Part shown: positions 56,284 to 64,000 of the stretch, piece by piece
Layout of the letters: each line of letters opens with the position of its first letter
How positions within the stretch are numbered: the stretch's first letter is position 1
Assembly: GCF_002803515.1 (NCBI RefSeq)
Contig: NZ_PHQX01000001.1
Coordinates: 4,030,001-4,094,000, forward strand
DNA: 64,000 nt
Direction of reading: 5' to 3'
Source: Stenotrophomonas lactitubi
Lineage (GTDB): Bacteria; Pseudomonadota; Gammaproteobacteria; Xanthomonadales; Xanthomonadaceae
Notes under the pieces: generated by a model
Database searches by the model: none
The model's input: only the letters and a program-made list of their open reading frames with translations
Told to the model about the DNA's origin: nothing
Translations under genes and position numbers: made by a program

Positions 56284-59200
56284 TCAGCCGTTGTCGCGCA
56301 GGAACCTGGCCATCGACGATACGCCCGGCACGCGCGGCTCGAACTCGGCGGCGACGTCGATGAAGCCGCGCATCACCGCGATCTCGCGCGGGCTGCGGTT
56401 CAAGCCATCGCGCGCTTCCGGATCGGCACCGGCGCGCAGCAGGCGCTGCACCAGCAGCGGCAGCCCGTGCAGGGCGGCCAGGTGCAACGGGCCGAAGCCA
56501 CGCGGATCGCGCACATCCAGGCTCACGTCTTCATCCAGCAGGCGCTCGACAGCGGCCATCACCACCTGCTCGTCGCAGGCGGTGCCCGGTTCGGCGCGCG
56601 CACCCATCAGCAGCAGCAACGGCGTAACCGCACCGGCGGCGGCCTGGTCCGGCTCTGCACCGGCCAGCAGTAGGGTGTCGAGCAGCGCCAGCAGGCGCGA
56701 ACGATCGCGCGCACTGAAGCCATACAGGGCCGCGCAGTGCAGCGGCGCCAGCTGCTGGGCATCGCCGGCATGCACGTCGGCACCGGCGGTGAGCAGGCGC
56801 GCCACGATGTCCGGCAGGCCCAGCGCCGAGGCCAGCATTAGCACGGTGACGCCGCCTGGCAGGCGGTGCTCGAGCTGCGCCCCGGCGTCGAGCAGGGCCG
56901 AGACGATCTCGACCTGGCGCATGCTGACCGCCGCCGACAACGGCGTCGCACCACTGGCAGCGGCATGCTGCGGATCGGCGCCGCGCGCCAGCAGCAGGTC
57001 GACCACGGCCAGATGGCCACCGCCGGCAGCACGCAGCAGCGCGGTGCAGCCCTGCGCATCGACGGCGTCGACGGCAAAGCCCAGATCATTCAAACGACGC
57101 ACGGCATCAACATCACCGGCCATCGCGGCGGCCGGCAGATCGCCTTCGCGCAGGGTCCTGCGCGGCAGCGGCCAGACCCGCCAGTCCAGCCAATCAGCCA
57201 GATCGCGACGACCGATCGACAGCGCCACGCCCAGCGGCGTCTGCCCATCGGCAGCACGCGCTTCGGGCGAGGCACCGTGCTGCACCAGCAGCTTCAGGGC
57301 GCTTTCGCGCGCCAGTGCGGTGGCCAGATGCAAGGCGGTCATGCCATGGCTGTCGCGTGCTTCGCGGTCCACGCCAGTGGCAAGCAGCGCCTGCTGCAGG
57401 CGCAGCCAGCCCAGACGCACGGCCAGTGACAGCGGCGGATCACCGGCCGGCGAGGCAGCAAACGGATCGGCGCCGCGTTCCAGCAGCTCCAGCGCCAGCT
57501 GTTCCAGGCCACGCGCCGCCTGGTCGTGCTGCGCACAGGCGGCCAGGAAACGCGCCAGGCCACCACGGCCGGCCGGCGACAGGCCATGCTGCAGCATCAC
57601 CTGCAGGGCCGGCACGGCATCGATGCCACGCGACAGCAGCGCGAACATCGGTGTATCGGCACAGGCGTCACGCACGTACGGATCGGCACCGTGGGCGAGC
57701 AGCCAGTCGACCGCGCGCGGCTCCAGCGCCAGCTCCGGATCGAGCAGCAGACCACCCAGTTCTTCCGGCTGGCACAGCCTGGCCAGTGCGGCCATGCCAT
57801 CGGTATTGCCGAACCCCAGCGCCTCGCGCAGCAGGGTCAGCGGCGGGCGATCGGGCAGCAGGCCGCTGGCACTGGCCGTCTCACCGCGCTCGGCCAGGCC
57901 ATCGCTGACCGCGGCTGGCAACGGGTAAGACGGATCCAGCAGGGCGACGATCGCCCAGCGACCGGCTTCGGCGGCGTAGTCCACCGCGCGTCGGCCTGCC
58001 GGATCGCTGCCGTCGGCGGCGATGCCCAGTTCCAGCAGGCGCTTGATCAACAGCGGCGAAACGTCCTCGGCCATCGTTGCCAGCAGCACCGCGTTGCGGC
58101 CATCGGTGTCGACTGCAACCAGGTCGGGCTTGTGCGGCAGCAGGTGCTCGACCACGGCGGCGCGGCCGGCACGTGCAGCTTCCAGCCACGGGGTACGGCC
58201 GAGCGCATCACGCGCTTCCAGGTTGGCACCGGCGGCAAGCAGCACGCCGATGATGTCCACGTGGCCAGCCAATGCCGCTTCGTGCAGCGCGCTGCGGCGC
58301 TGGCGGTCACGCGCGTCGGCACGTGCCTTGTGCTTCAGCAGCAGCTGCACGCCGGCCGGATCATCGTCTTCGGTGGCGGCCGCGGCCAGCAGCACCGGGG
58401 TGCCGTCAGCCGGTTCGCTGCGGGCGCCGCGCTCCAGCAGGAAGCGCGCGAGGCGCCAGTTGCCGACCTGGCAGGCCACCGCCAACGGCGACCAGCCATC
58501 ACGGTTCAGTGCGTCGACTTCAGCGGCCGCGTCACGCAGCAGCGCAGCCACGCCCGGGTCGGAACTGCGCGCGGCATGGTGCAGGGGCGTATTGCCCTCA
58601 CTGTCGGTGGCGCGCGAATCGGCACCGTTGGCCAGCAGGGTCATCACCGCTTCCGGCCGCCCATGCCAGCTGTCGCGGGTCGCGGCCAGCAGCGGGGTCA
58701 TGCCGCGATGCGGCGCGTTCACATCGACGCCGCGGCCGATCAGCTCACGCAGCAGGCGCAGGTCCGGCAGGACGGCGGCGAGCACTGCCAAGCTGCGCTG
58801 GTCGCGCCAGTTCGGGTCAGGCAGGGAATACGGATCGGCGCCGGCCTGCAGCAGTTGCAGCGCACGATCGATGCGGCCGTGGCGCGCGGCTTCGTACAGG
58901 GCCGGGGTCAGCTCCTGCGGCGCCAGAGCTTCCAGCGGCGTGGTGTCCACGACCGCGCTGAACAGCGTTTCGCGATCGACTGGCAGTTCCGCGCCAAGCG
59001 GGCTGCGCAGCGAGACCAGCGGCGCCGGTGCAATGCGCTGCAGCAGCAGGTGCAGCAGCGGCGACAGCAGCAGCACCGCCAGTGCCGACGGCCAACGTGC
59101 GCTTTCCGGCAGCAGGTCCGGCCAGGTCGGCAGTACCACCAGTGCCGCCAGGGCCATCACCAGTGCTGCCGCGCCAAGGCCACGCCAGGCGCTGAGGTCA

Positions 59201-59622
59201 CGACCGGCCAACGCCTGCCAATGTTGGGCCAGGCCACCATCGAGACGCTCGACATCGTTCCACAGCGGCCAGGTGCGCCAGGCCGCCAGCAGGCCGGCGC
59301 TGACCAGCACGCTCAGGCCCAGCACCGCGGCAAGACTGCCGCTGTCGCGCAGCGCGGCCAGTGGCCAGGCCAGCAGCAGGGCCAGCAGCAACGGCGCGGC
59401 GGTCCACAGTGCCAGCAGCGCCGGCAGGTCCTGGCGGGCGATCACCTTCGGCGGCAGCAGCGTGCGGCTGCGTCGCCACCACGAGATTCCCAGTGCGAAC
59501 GCCGGTTGCGCCAGGGCCGCCAGTACCGCACCGGGCAGGCCACCCAGCGCCGATCCCAGCGCCAGCAAGGCACCGAGGGTGAAGGCCAGCGACAGAGCGC
59601 GGGAGCGGGAAAGCTCAGTCAT
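56284..59622 (-). CDS. large membrane ankyrin-repeat protein
   Basis: 1112 residues. Four to five membrane helices lie at about residues 10-200, with an Ala/Leu-rich core. From about 215 to 1100 there are some twenty ankyrin repeats, seen in blocks such as [58 protein letters not shown] and [20 protein letters not shown]. The repeats probably face the cytoplasm and bind proteins. Starts inside the YcgL gene by eight bases, so the two are coupled. Family not known. Confidence 0.85.
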   Translation of the reverse strand: MTELSRSRALSLAFTLGALLALGSALGGLPGAVLAALAQPAFALGISWWRRSRTLLPPKVIARQDLPALLALWTAAPLLLALLLAWPLAALRDSGSLAAVLGLSVLVSAGLLAAWRTWPLWNDVERLDGGLAQHWQALAGRDLSAWRGLGAAALVMALAALVVLPTWPDLLPESARWPSALAVLLLSPLLHLLLQRIAPAPLVSLRSPLGAELPVDRETLFSAVVDTTPLEALAPQELTPALYEAARHGRIDRALQLLQAGADPYSLPDPNWRDQRSLAVLAAVLPDLRLLRELIGRGVDVNAPHRGMTPLLAATRDSWHGRPEAVMTLLANGADSRATDSEGNTPLHHAARSSDPGVAALLRDAAAEVDALNRDGWSPLAVACQVGNWRLARFLLERGARSEPADGTPVLLAAAATEDDDPAGVQLLLKHKARADARDRQRRSALHEAALAGHVDIIGVLLAAGANLEARDALGRTPWLEAARAGRAAVVEHLLPHKPDLVAVDTDGRNAVLLATMAEDVSPLLIKRLLELGIAADGSDPAGRRAVDYAAEAGRWAIVALLDPSYPLPAAVSDGLAERGETASASGLLPDRPPLTLLREALGFGNTDGMAALARLCQPEELGGLLLDPELALEPRAVDWLLAHGADPYVRDACADTPMFALLSRGIDAVPALQVMLQHGLSPAGRGGLARFLAACAQHDQAARGLEQLALELLERGADPFAASPAGDPPLSLAVRLGWLRLQQALLATGVDREARDSHGMTALHLATALARESALKLLVQHGASPEARAADGQTPLGVALSIGRRDLADWLDWRVWPLPRRTLREGDLPAAAMAGDVDAVRRLNDLGFAVDAVDAQGCTALLRAAGGGHLAVVDLLLARGADPQHAAASGATPLSAAVSMRQVEIVSALLDAGAQLEHRLPGGVTVLMLASALGLPDIVARLLTAGADVHAGDAQQLAPLHCAALYGFSARDRSRLLALLDTLLLAGAEPDQAAAGAVTPLLLLMGARAEPGTACDEQVVMAAVERLLDEDVSLDVRDPRGFGPLHLAALHGLPLLVQRLLRAGADPEARDGLNRSPREIAVMRGFIDVAAEFEPRVPGVSSMARFLRDNG

Positions 59623-59875
59623 AGTGGCGCAGCATCATGCTGCTCACCGAGGGCGGCACCTGCAGGTAGAACCCGCGCTCGGTCAGTTCGCTGCGCACCT
59701 TGGCCGGGTCGGCCTGGGCCAGCCGGTGCTGCGCGTCCAGGGTCACTTCCAGCACGAAGACGAGCGCACCCAACGACGCCGACAGCGGCGCAGGCAAAGC
59801 GCTGAAGTCATCGCGTCGGGCGAGATAGACGTAGGTGTCCGGCTTGAGTTGGCTTTTATAGACGTAGGCGTGCAT
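59615..59875 (-). CDS. YcgL family protein
   Basis: 86 residues from the ATG at 59875 ([28 protein letters not shown] is the family start). The longer reading from 59944 has no family sense. [32 protein letters not shown] is the conserved remainder. Role unknown; the family is small, alpha/beta, widespread in gamma-proteobacteria. The stop overlaps the start of the ankyrin gene. Confidence 0.9.
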   Translation of the reverse strand: MHAYVYKSQLKPDTYVYLARRDDFSALPAPLSASLGALVFVLEVTLDAQHRLAQADPAKVRSELTERGFYLQVPPSVSSMMLRHYD

Positions 59876-59910
59876 GTCCACGGGACGATAACCCGGGAAG
59901 AGCCGTGATT

Positions 59911-59982
59911 GTGTCGGAAAGCCGACACCGGGGAAAGCCGTCACGCGACGATGGCGGCGTGATCGACGGCGTTTCCCCGGTG
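59911..59982. terminator. two hairpins upstream of ycgL-like gene
   Basis: 59911-59928 is GTGTCGG-aaag-CCGACAC. 59926-59942 (CACCGGGGAAAGCCGTC) pairs with 59965-59982 with a single bulged base, a long stem. They share bases and cannot form at the same time. On the minus strand they come after the stop at 60025, so a terminator for the secreted-protein gene is likely. Confidence 0.5.
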
Positions 59983-60024
59983 AGGTTCAGCAATGTGGCG
60001 GCGCCGTTCAGCCAGCGGGCACGC

Positions 60025-60525
60025 TCAGTTGGCCGCCACGTCTTCGGTCATCAGCGGATCCAGGGTGGGTTGTTCGAGCCAGCGCGCCACATCGCCGCCC
60101 AGCGCTTCGGCGATCAGCTTCAGCGTGGTGCAGGCGCGGAAGGTGAAGGGCCGGCTGGTGGTGCGCTTGAAGCTGAAATTGCCGACCACGCGGCCGTCCT
60201 CCTTCAGTTCGCCATAGATCCGGCCCCACTTCGGCCCGGAGATGGCACCGCCACCGGCGGCATGGGCCTTGGTCACCACGATGTCCAGGCGCCTGCTCTC
60301 GCTGCCATCCAGCGGCGCGGCCACGACCCTGCCGGCCGCATGGCGCACGATGCTGTCGCTGAGGTAGCTGCCGAACCGGCACTCGCTGCGGATCAGTTCG
60401 CCGCCCACGTCGGTGCGGTAGGGAATATCGGCCGCGACGCGAATGGGTTCATCCGCGGCCTGAGCCTGCAGTGCAGGCGCGCACGCAAAAGCCGCTGCCA
60501 AGGCAGCGGCGGTCATCACTTTCAT
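60025..60525 (-). CDS. exported protein, unknown family
   Basis: 166 residues with a signal peptide (MTAAALAAAFACAPALQAQA). The mature part has two cysteines (IRSECRFG, FRACTTLK) likely linked by a disulfide, and a beta-rich pattern (GGAISGPKWGRIYGELKEDGRVVGNFSFKRTT). I do not recognise the family. It follows the YbjQ-like secreted gene by 55 bases, probably in the same transcript as the aryl-polyene genes. Confidence 0.65.
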   Translation of the reverse strand: MKVMTAAALAAAFACAPALQAQAADEPIRVAADIPYRTDVGGELIRSECRFGSYLSDSIVRHAAGRVVAAPLDGSESRRLDIVVTKAHAAGGGAISGPKWGRIYGELKEDGRVVGNFSFKRTTSRPFTFRACTTLKLIAEALGGDVARWLEQPTLDPLMTEDVAAN

Positions 60526-60580
60526 GCTGTTCCCCCTGTGGAACGTTGCCCCGGCACCCCGTGCCGGGGGCAGCGATGGC

Positions 60581-61021
60581 TTACTTGACCTTGGCGTAGG
60601 TGCCCTTCAAGGCCACGCCGGCGACAAAGGTGCCGGCCCAGCACTCGTAGTTGGTCGCGCTCTTGAACTCGTTCTTCTTGTAGTAGCTGACGATGTCGAC
60701 CACGGCGTTGGCGCCGCGCGACTTGGCACCGTCCTGCAGCGCCAGCAGCGCCGACAGGGCCACCCAGTTGCAGGCCTCGACGTCGCTCTTGTTGGCGGCG
60801 TTGGTCTTCTTGTTGGTCACGTCTTCGCCCAGGCGCTGCTGCACGCTGACCGGCTGGCCGGCCAGGTAGAAGCGCACGCTGCCGTCGATGCCGGCATCTT
60901 TGGCGGCCTGCGAACTGATCAGTTCGCGCAGGGACTGCTCAACGCGGGTATCGCGCGCCGAAGCGGTGGAAGTCAGGGCCAGCAGCGCGGTGGCAGTGGC
61001 GATCAGCAGGGTGCGGCGCAT
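60581..61021 (-). CDS. exported YbjQ-like protein (often misnamed excinuclease subunit A)
   Basis: 146 residues with a signal peptide (LLIATATALLALTSTASA). The block KSDVEACNWVALSALLALQDGAKSRGANAVVDIVSYYKKNEF has the GANAVVDI element of YbjQ-type heavy-metal-binding folds. Two cysteines (ACNW, ECWAG). Databases frequently carry this family under an excinuclease name without evidence; no nuclease motif is present. 37 bases after the KS gene at 61059. Confidence 0.75.
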   Translation of the reverse strand: MRRTLLIATATALLALTSTASARDTRVEQSLRELISSQAAKDAGIDGSVRFYLAGQPVSVQQRLGEDVTNKKTNAANKSDVEACNWVALSALLALQDGAKSRGANAVVDIVSYYKKNEFKSATNYECWAGTFVAGVALKGTYAKVK

Positions 61022-61058
61022 CGGAACGTCTCCTTGTTGAGGTGCGGGTACGGCGGGA

Positions 61059-62297
61059 TCACGCGCTCCAGCGACGGAACACCAGCGAGGTGTTGATGCC
61101 GCCGAAGGCGAAGTTGTTGCTCATCACGTACTCGGCCTGCAGCTCGCGGCCTTGCCCGGTGATGAAGTCGAGCTGGCCGCAACGCGGGTCCACCTCGACC
61201 AGGTTCAGGGTCGGCGCGAACCAGCCGGCGCGCATCATCTCGATGCTCATCCAGGCTTCGAACGCACCGCAACCGCCCAGCATGTGGCCGACGTAACTCT
61301 TCAACGAGCTGATCGGCACGCGGCTGCCGAACACCTGGGCGGTGGCCTGGGTCTCGGCGATGTCGCCGTGGTCGGTGGCGGTGCCGTGGGCGTTCACGTA
61401 GTCGATCTGCGCCGGCTGCAGGCCGGCGTCTTCCAGCGCCAGGCGCATGGCCTGGGCCATGGTGTCGGCGCTGGGCTGGGTGACGTGCTGGCCGTCGCTG
61501 TTGGTGCCGTAGCCCACGATCTCGGCAAGGATGGTCGCGCCGCGTGCCTGCGCGTGCTCCAGATCCTCCAGGATCAGCGTGCAGGCACCCTCGCCCAGCA
61601 CCAGGCCGTCACGGCCGGCATCGAACGGGCGCGGAGTGGTGTGCGGTGCATCGTTGCGCGTGCTGGTGGCGAACAGGGTGTCGAACACGGCCGCGGCGGT
61701 GGCGTCGAGCTGCTCGGCGCCACCGGCCACCATCACCGTCTGCTTGCCGCTGCGGATCGCTTCGTAGCCCGCGCCCACGCCCTGGCTGCCCGACGTACAG
61801 GCACTGGAGGTGGTGTAGACACGCCCGGACAAGCCGAAGAACACGCCGATGTTGACCGGCGCGGTGTGGCTCATCATCTTCAGGTAGGTGGTGGCGCTGA
61901 TGCCGTCGGTGGTGAACTCATGCAGCATGCGGCCGAATTCGCCGGTGGCCTCGTGGCTGCCCGACGATGAGCCGTAGGCCACGCCGGTACGGCCGCTGCG
62001 CAGCACCGGGTGCTCGAACAGGCCTGCCTCACGCAGGGCGACCTCGGTGGCGCGCACCGACATGATCGCGACCTTGCCCATCGAGCGGGTGGTCTTGCGG
62101 TTGTAGTTCGGCGGCAGCTCGTAGTCCTGCGCCGGCGCGGCAAGCTTGGTGTTCAGGCCCGCATATACATCCCATTCCGGCATCGAACGCACCGCGTTGC
62201 GGCAGCTGCGCAGATGGGCCTGGATGGTCGGCCAGTCGTGGCCGAGCGGACTGATGGCGGCGGCACCGGTGACCACCACGCGACGATCGGCGGCCAT
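61059..62297 (-). CDS. beta-ketoacyl-ACP synthase, aryl-polyene type (ApeR-like)
   Basis: 412 residues. Condensing-enzyme triad: Cys in TTSSACTSGSQG near residue 170, His in DYVNAHGTATDHGD and His in KSYVGHMLGG. It should extend the polyene chain in an aryl-polyene or xanthomonadin pathway. Position and neighbours (KS-DH-KR-KS order with start/stop overlaps) are as in E. coli apeO-apeP-apeQ-apeR, where this gene is ApeR. Its ATG overlaps the stop of the KR gene. Confidence 0.88.
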   Translation of the reverse strand: MAADRRVVVTGAAAISPLGHDWPTIQAHLRSCRNAVRSMPEWDVYAGLNTKLAAPAQDYELPPNYNRKTTRSMGKVAIMSVRATEVALREAGLFEHPVLRSGRTGVAYGSSSGSHEATGEFGRMLHEFTTDGISATTYLKMMSHTAPVNIGVFFGLSGRVYTTSSACTSGSQGVGAGYEAIRSGKQTVMVAGGAEQLDATAAAVFDTLFATSTRNDAPHTTPRPFDAGRDGLVLGEGACTLILEDLEHAQARGATILAEIVGYGTNSDGQHVTQPSADTMAQAMRLALEDAGLQPAQIDYVNAHGTATDHGDIAETQATAQVFGSRVPISSLKSYVGHMLGGCGAFEAWMSIEMMRAGWFAPTLNLVEVDPRCGQLDFITGQGRELQAEYVMSNNFAFGGINTSLVFRRWSA

Positions 62298-63028
62298 CAG
62301 ATCATCCCTCCATTGACCGAAATCACCTGGCGGGTGATGTAGCCGGCCGGCTCGGACAGCAGGAACGCGACCGTCGCCGCCACTTCCTCGGGCCGGCCGA
62401 CGCGGCCGGCCGGGATCAGCTTCAATGCGTGTTCGACCACTTCTTCGTTGAGCATGTCGGTCTCGATCAGGCCCGGGGCCACGCAGTTGACGGTGATCTG
62501 GCGGCTGGCCAGCTCCAGCGCCAATGCCTTGCTGGCGCCGATGATGCCGGCCTTGGCCGCACTGTAATTGACCTGGCCACGGTTGCCGGCCACGCCGGAC
62601 ACCGAGGACAGGGTGACGATGCGGCCCGGCTTGCGCCGCCGCACCATCGGCATGATCAGCGGATGCAGCACGTTGTAGAAGCCGTCCAGATTGGTGTGGA
62701 TCACCTGGTCCCAGTCATCCTCGGACAGTGCCGGGAAGGCGCCGTCACGGGCGATGCCGGCATTGCACACCACGCCGTAATAGGCGCCATTTGCCTCCAC
62801 GTCCGCTTCCAGCGCGGCGCGCGCGGCGGCACGGTCGGCCACGTCGAAGGCCAGCACGCGGGCCTGCTGGCCCAGTGCCCGGATCTCGTCAGCCACTGCC
62901 TGTGCTTCTTCCACACGGCTGCGGCAATGCACCACCACGTCGAAGCCATCGCGCGCGATACGCAGCGCAATGGCCCGGCCGATGCCCCGGCTCGCGCCGG
63001 TCACCAGCACGCTTCGATTCCCTGTCAT
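62297..63028 (-). CDS. 3-ketoacyl-ACP reductase, aryl-polyene type (ApeQ-like)
   Basis: 243 residues from the ATG at 63028. SDR enzyme with NADPH loop VTGASRGIGRAIAL, catalytic Ser in IVTLSSVSGVAGNRGQ, Tyr and Lys in NYSAAKAG. It reduces the 3-ketoacyl-ACP made by the KS to the hydroxyl form. Overlaps the DH gene stop by four bases (TCAT at 63025-63028) and the ATG of the next KS gene by one. Confidence 0.9.
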   Translation of the reverse strand: MTGNRSVLVTGASRGIGRAIALRIARDGFDVVVHCRSRVEEAQAVADEIRALGQQARVLAFDVADRAAARAALEADVEANGAYYGVVCNAGIARDGAFPALSEDDWDQVIHTNLDGFYNVLHPLIMPMVRRRKPGRIVTLSSVSGVAGNRGQVNYSAAKAGIIGASKALALELASRQITVNCVAPGLIETDMLNEEVVEHALKLIPAGRVGRPEEVAATVAFLLSEPAGYITRQVISVNGGMI

Positions 63029-63483
63029 GCCTGTCCACTCTCCAGATAGGCCATCGAGTCGGCCGGTTCGAACACCGACACGTTGGCAACCGCCCATTCT
63101 TCTTCGCCTGCCAGGATGCGGCAGGCGAACATCCCTAATCCATTGTCGCCCAACAGTTCGCAACGCGCCTGTACCTGCAGGCGGGTGCCGCTGGGGAAGC
63201 TGCTGCGCGTGCTGGTGTAGCGCCGGCTGCCGAGCAGGAAGCCCAGCTGCGGCGGGTTTCCGGCCGTGCGCGCCCGGCAGCCGGCCCAGGCGGCGATGGC
63301 CTGGGCCATGTATTCGATGCCGACCCAGGCCGGTACGGCACCGTCTTCGATGAACAGGCCGGCCTCGGGCACCACCAGTTCCGCCTCGATGCCGTCCTGG
63401 TCCCAGCGCAGGATGCGGTCCAGCAGGCACATGTCCTGGCGGTGCGGCACCACTTCTTCGATGGCATACAACGGCATGTTCAT
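63025..63483 (-). CDS. 3-hydroxyacyl-ACP dehydratase, aryl-polyene type (ApeP-like)
   Basis: 152 residues from the ATG at 63483, which overlaps the upstream KS stop (TCAT at 63480-63483). Hotdog fold with the catalytic His in EEVVPHRQDMCLLDRI, then VPAWVGIEYMAQAIAAW (the helix of the ApeP/FabZ type), and FLLGSRRYTSTRSSFPSGTRL. It takes water from the hydroxyacyl-ACP to make each double bond of the polyene. Confidence 0.87.
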   Translation of the reverse strand: MNMPLYAIEEVVPHRQDMCLLDRILRWDQDGIEAELVVPEAGLFIEDGAVPAWVGIEYMAQAIAAWAGCRARTAGNPPQLGFLLGSRRYTSTRSSFPSGTRLQVQARCELLGDNGLGMFACRILAGEEEWAVANVSVFEPADSMAYLESGQA

Positions 63484-64000
63484 CGGCGCTCCAGTGCCAG
63501 CACGGCATTGCTGCCGCCGAAGGCGAACGAATTGCTCAGCACCCGCCGCGGCAGCTGCGGCAGGAAGGTCGCCGGGGCGACCAGCGGCAACGCCGGCAGC
63601 GCCGGATCGGCCACGCCGTCCCACCAGTGCGGCGGCAGTTGCTGCTGCGGATTCTCGGCCAGCAGGATCCAGCACAGCGCCGCTTCGATCGCACCGGATG
63701 CACCCAGCGTGTGGCCGGTCAGTGGTTTGGTCGAACTGGCCGGCACATCGGTGCCCAGTACCTGCACCACGGCGTGGCTTTCCATCGCGTCGTTGTGACC
63801 GGTCGCAGTGCCATGCAGGTTCACGTAATCCACTTCCGAAGCTGCCCAGCCAGCACGCTGCAACGCCTGCTGCAGGGCATCGATGGCGCCCAGGCCCTGC
63901 GGGTCCGGTGCGGACATATGGTGCGCGTCGGCCGACTCACCCCAACCCGCCAGGCTGACCGGACCCGGCTCGCGGGTCAGCAGGAACAGCGCGGCGCCCT
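63480..64000 (-). CDS. beta-ketoacyl-ACP synthase, aryl-polyene type, 5' end outside window (ApeO-like)
   Basis: Only the C-terminal 172 or so residues are here; the gene continues past 64000. The two active-site His motifs are present, YVNLHGTATGHNDAMES and STKPLTGHTLGASGAIE, as is the end RRVLSNSFAFGGSNAVL; the Cys motif is outside the window. The internal Met at 63917 is not the start, because the open frame continues upstream with family sense (REPGPVSLAGWGES). First of four genes with overlapping junctions. Confidence 0.87.
   Translation of the reverse strand, partial: GAALFLLTREPGPVSLAGWGESADAHHMSAPDPQGLGAIDALQQALQRAGWAASEVDYVNLHGTATGHNDAMESHAVVQVLGTDVPASSTKPLTGHTLGASGAIEAALCWILLAENPQQQLPPHWWDGVADPALPALPLVAPATFLPQLPRRVLSNSFAFGGSNAVLALERR

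Noticed and set aside
61059..64000. Primary fatty acid synthesis (fab) cluster
   Set aside because: A stand-alone KS-DH-KR-KS order with ApeP-type dehydratase and no fabD, acpP or fabH in view fits an aryl-polyene locus better than the housekeeping genes.

Overview
The window is high-GC, gene-dense chromosomal DNA from a gamma-proteobacterium of the Xanthomonadaceae, most likely the Stenotrophomonas maltophilia group. Three things point there. Intergenic gaps carry many short palindromes opening with GTAG, the hallmark of S. maltophilia SMAG elements. The S9 dipeptidyl peptidase at 11049-13274 places its Ser/Asp/His triad exactly as in the crystallised S. maltophilia DPP IV. The right end carries the aryl-polyene/xanthomonadin type KS-DH-KR-KS genes. 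I see no rRNA, tRNA, CRISPR array, IS element or integrase.

Layout. 1-15000: core genes, with the 3' end of ilvD, dinG, aroE, a beta-propeller protein, hemB with a bestrophin-type channel, small envelope proteins, a DUF885 metalloprotease-like protein, DPP IV, a YfcG-type GST and a YqhA-type membrane protein. 15065-16072: an unusual lipoprotein ending in a TonB C-terminal domain. 16073-20960: an AT-richer accessory cassette of five genes in two convergent operons. One holds a membrane protein and a P-loop kinase-like protein; the other an HD phosphohydrolase of the dNTPase/SAMHD1 type, an N4/N6-type DNA methyltransferase overlapping it, and a small SAM methyltransferase. This is the best candidate for an undescribed system.

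20964-31821: a lipoprotein peptidase/ABC exporter operon (NatAB type), a GGDEF protein, a DUF1203 protein, two tandem three-domain lytic polysaccharide monooxygenases (AA10), ferredoxin-NADP reductase and yadGH. 31822-32515: a gene-free stretch with two large inverted-repeat elements, SMAGs and a hexanucleotide repeat. 32516-49749: panE, a YeeZ-like epimerase, tatD, hrpB, rluE, aldo/keto reductases, an Rrf2 regulator coupled to a thioredoxin-reductase-like enzyme, a chemoreceptor, a LysR/MFS divergent pair, dkgB and small proteins. 49781-59875: a PatZ-type protein acetyltransferase, mgtE, a Kef-type K+/H+ antiporter, a large membrane ankyrin protein and a YcgL family protein. 60025-64000: two small secreted proteins, then the KS, KR, DH and a truncated KS of an aryl-polyene locus with stop/start overlaps.

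Repeats shape many gene ends. SMAGs lie singly or as facing pairs in 3' gaps, provide the stop codon of two genes, and in one case form the C-terminus of a protein. Other families are a 27-bp-arm inverted repeat after ilvD, a GGGGTC...GACCCC hairpin family near 38 kb, and the two elements at 32 kb that share a core but have unrelated, self-complementary arms.
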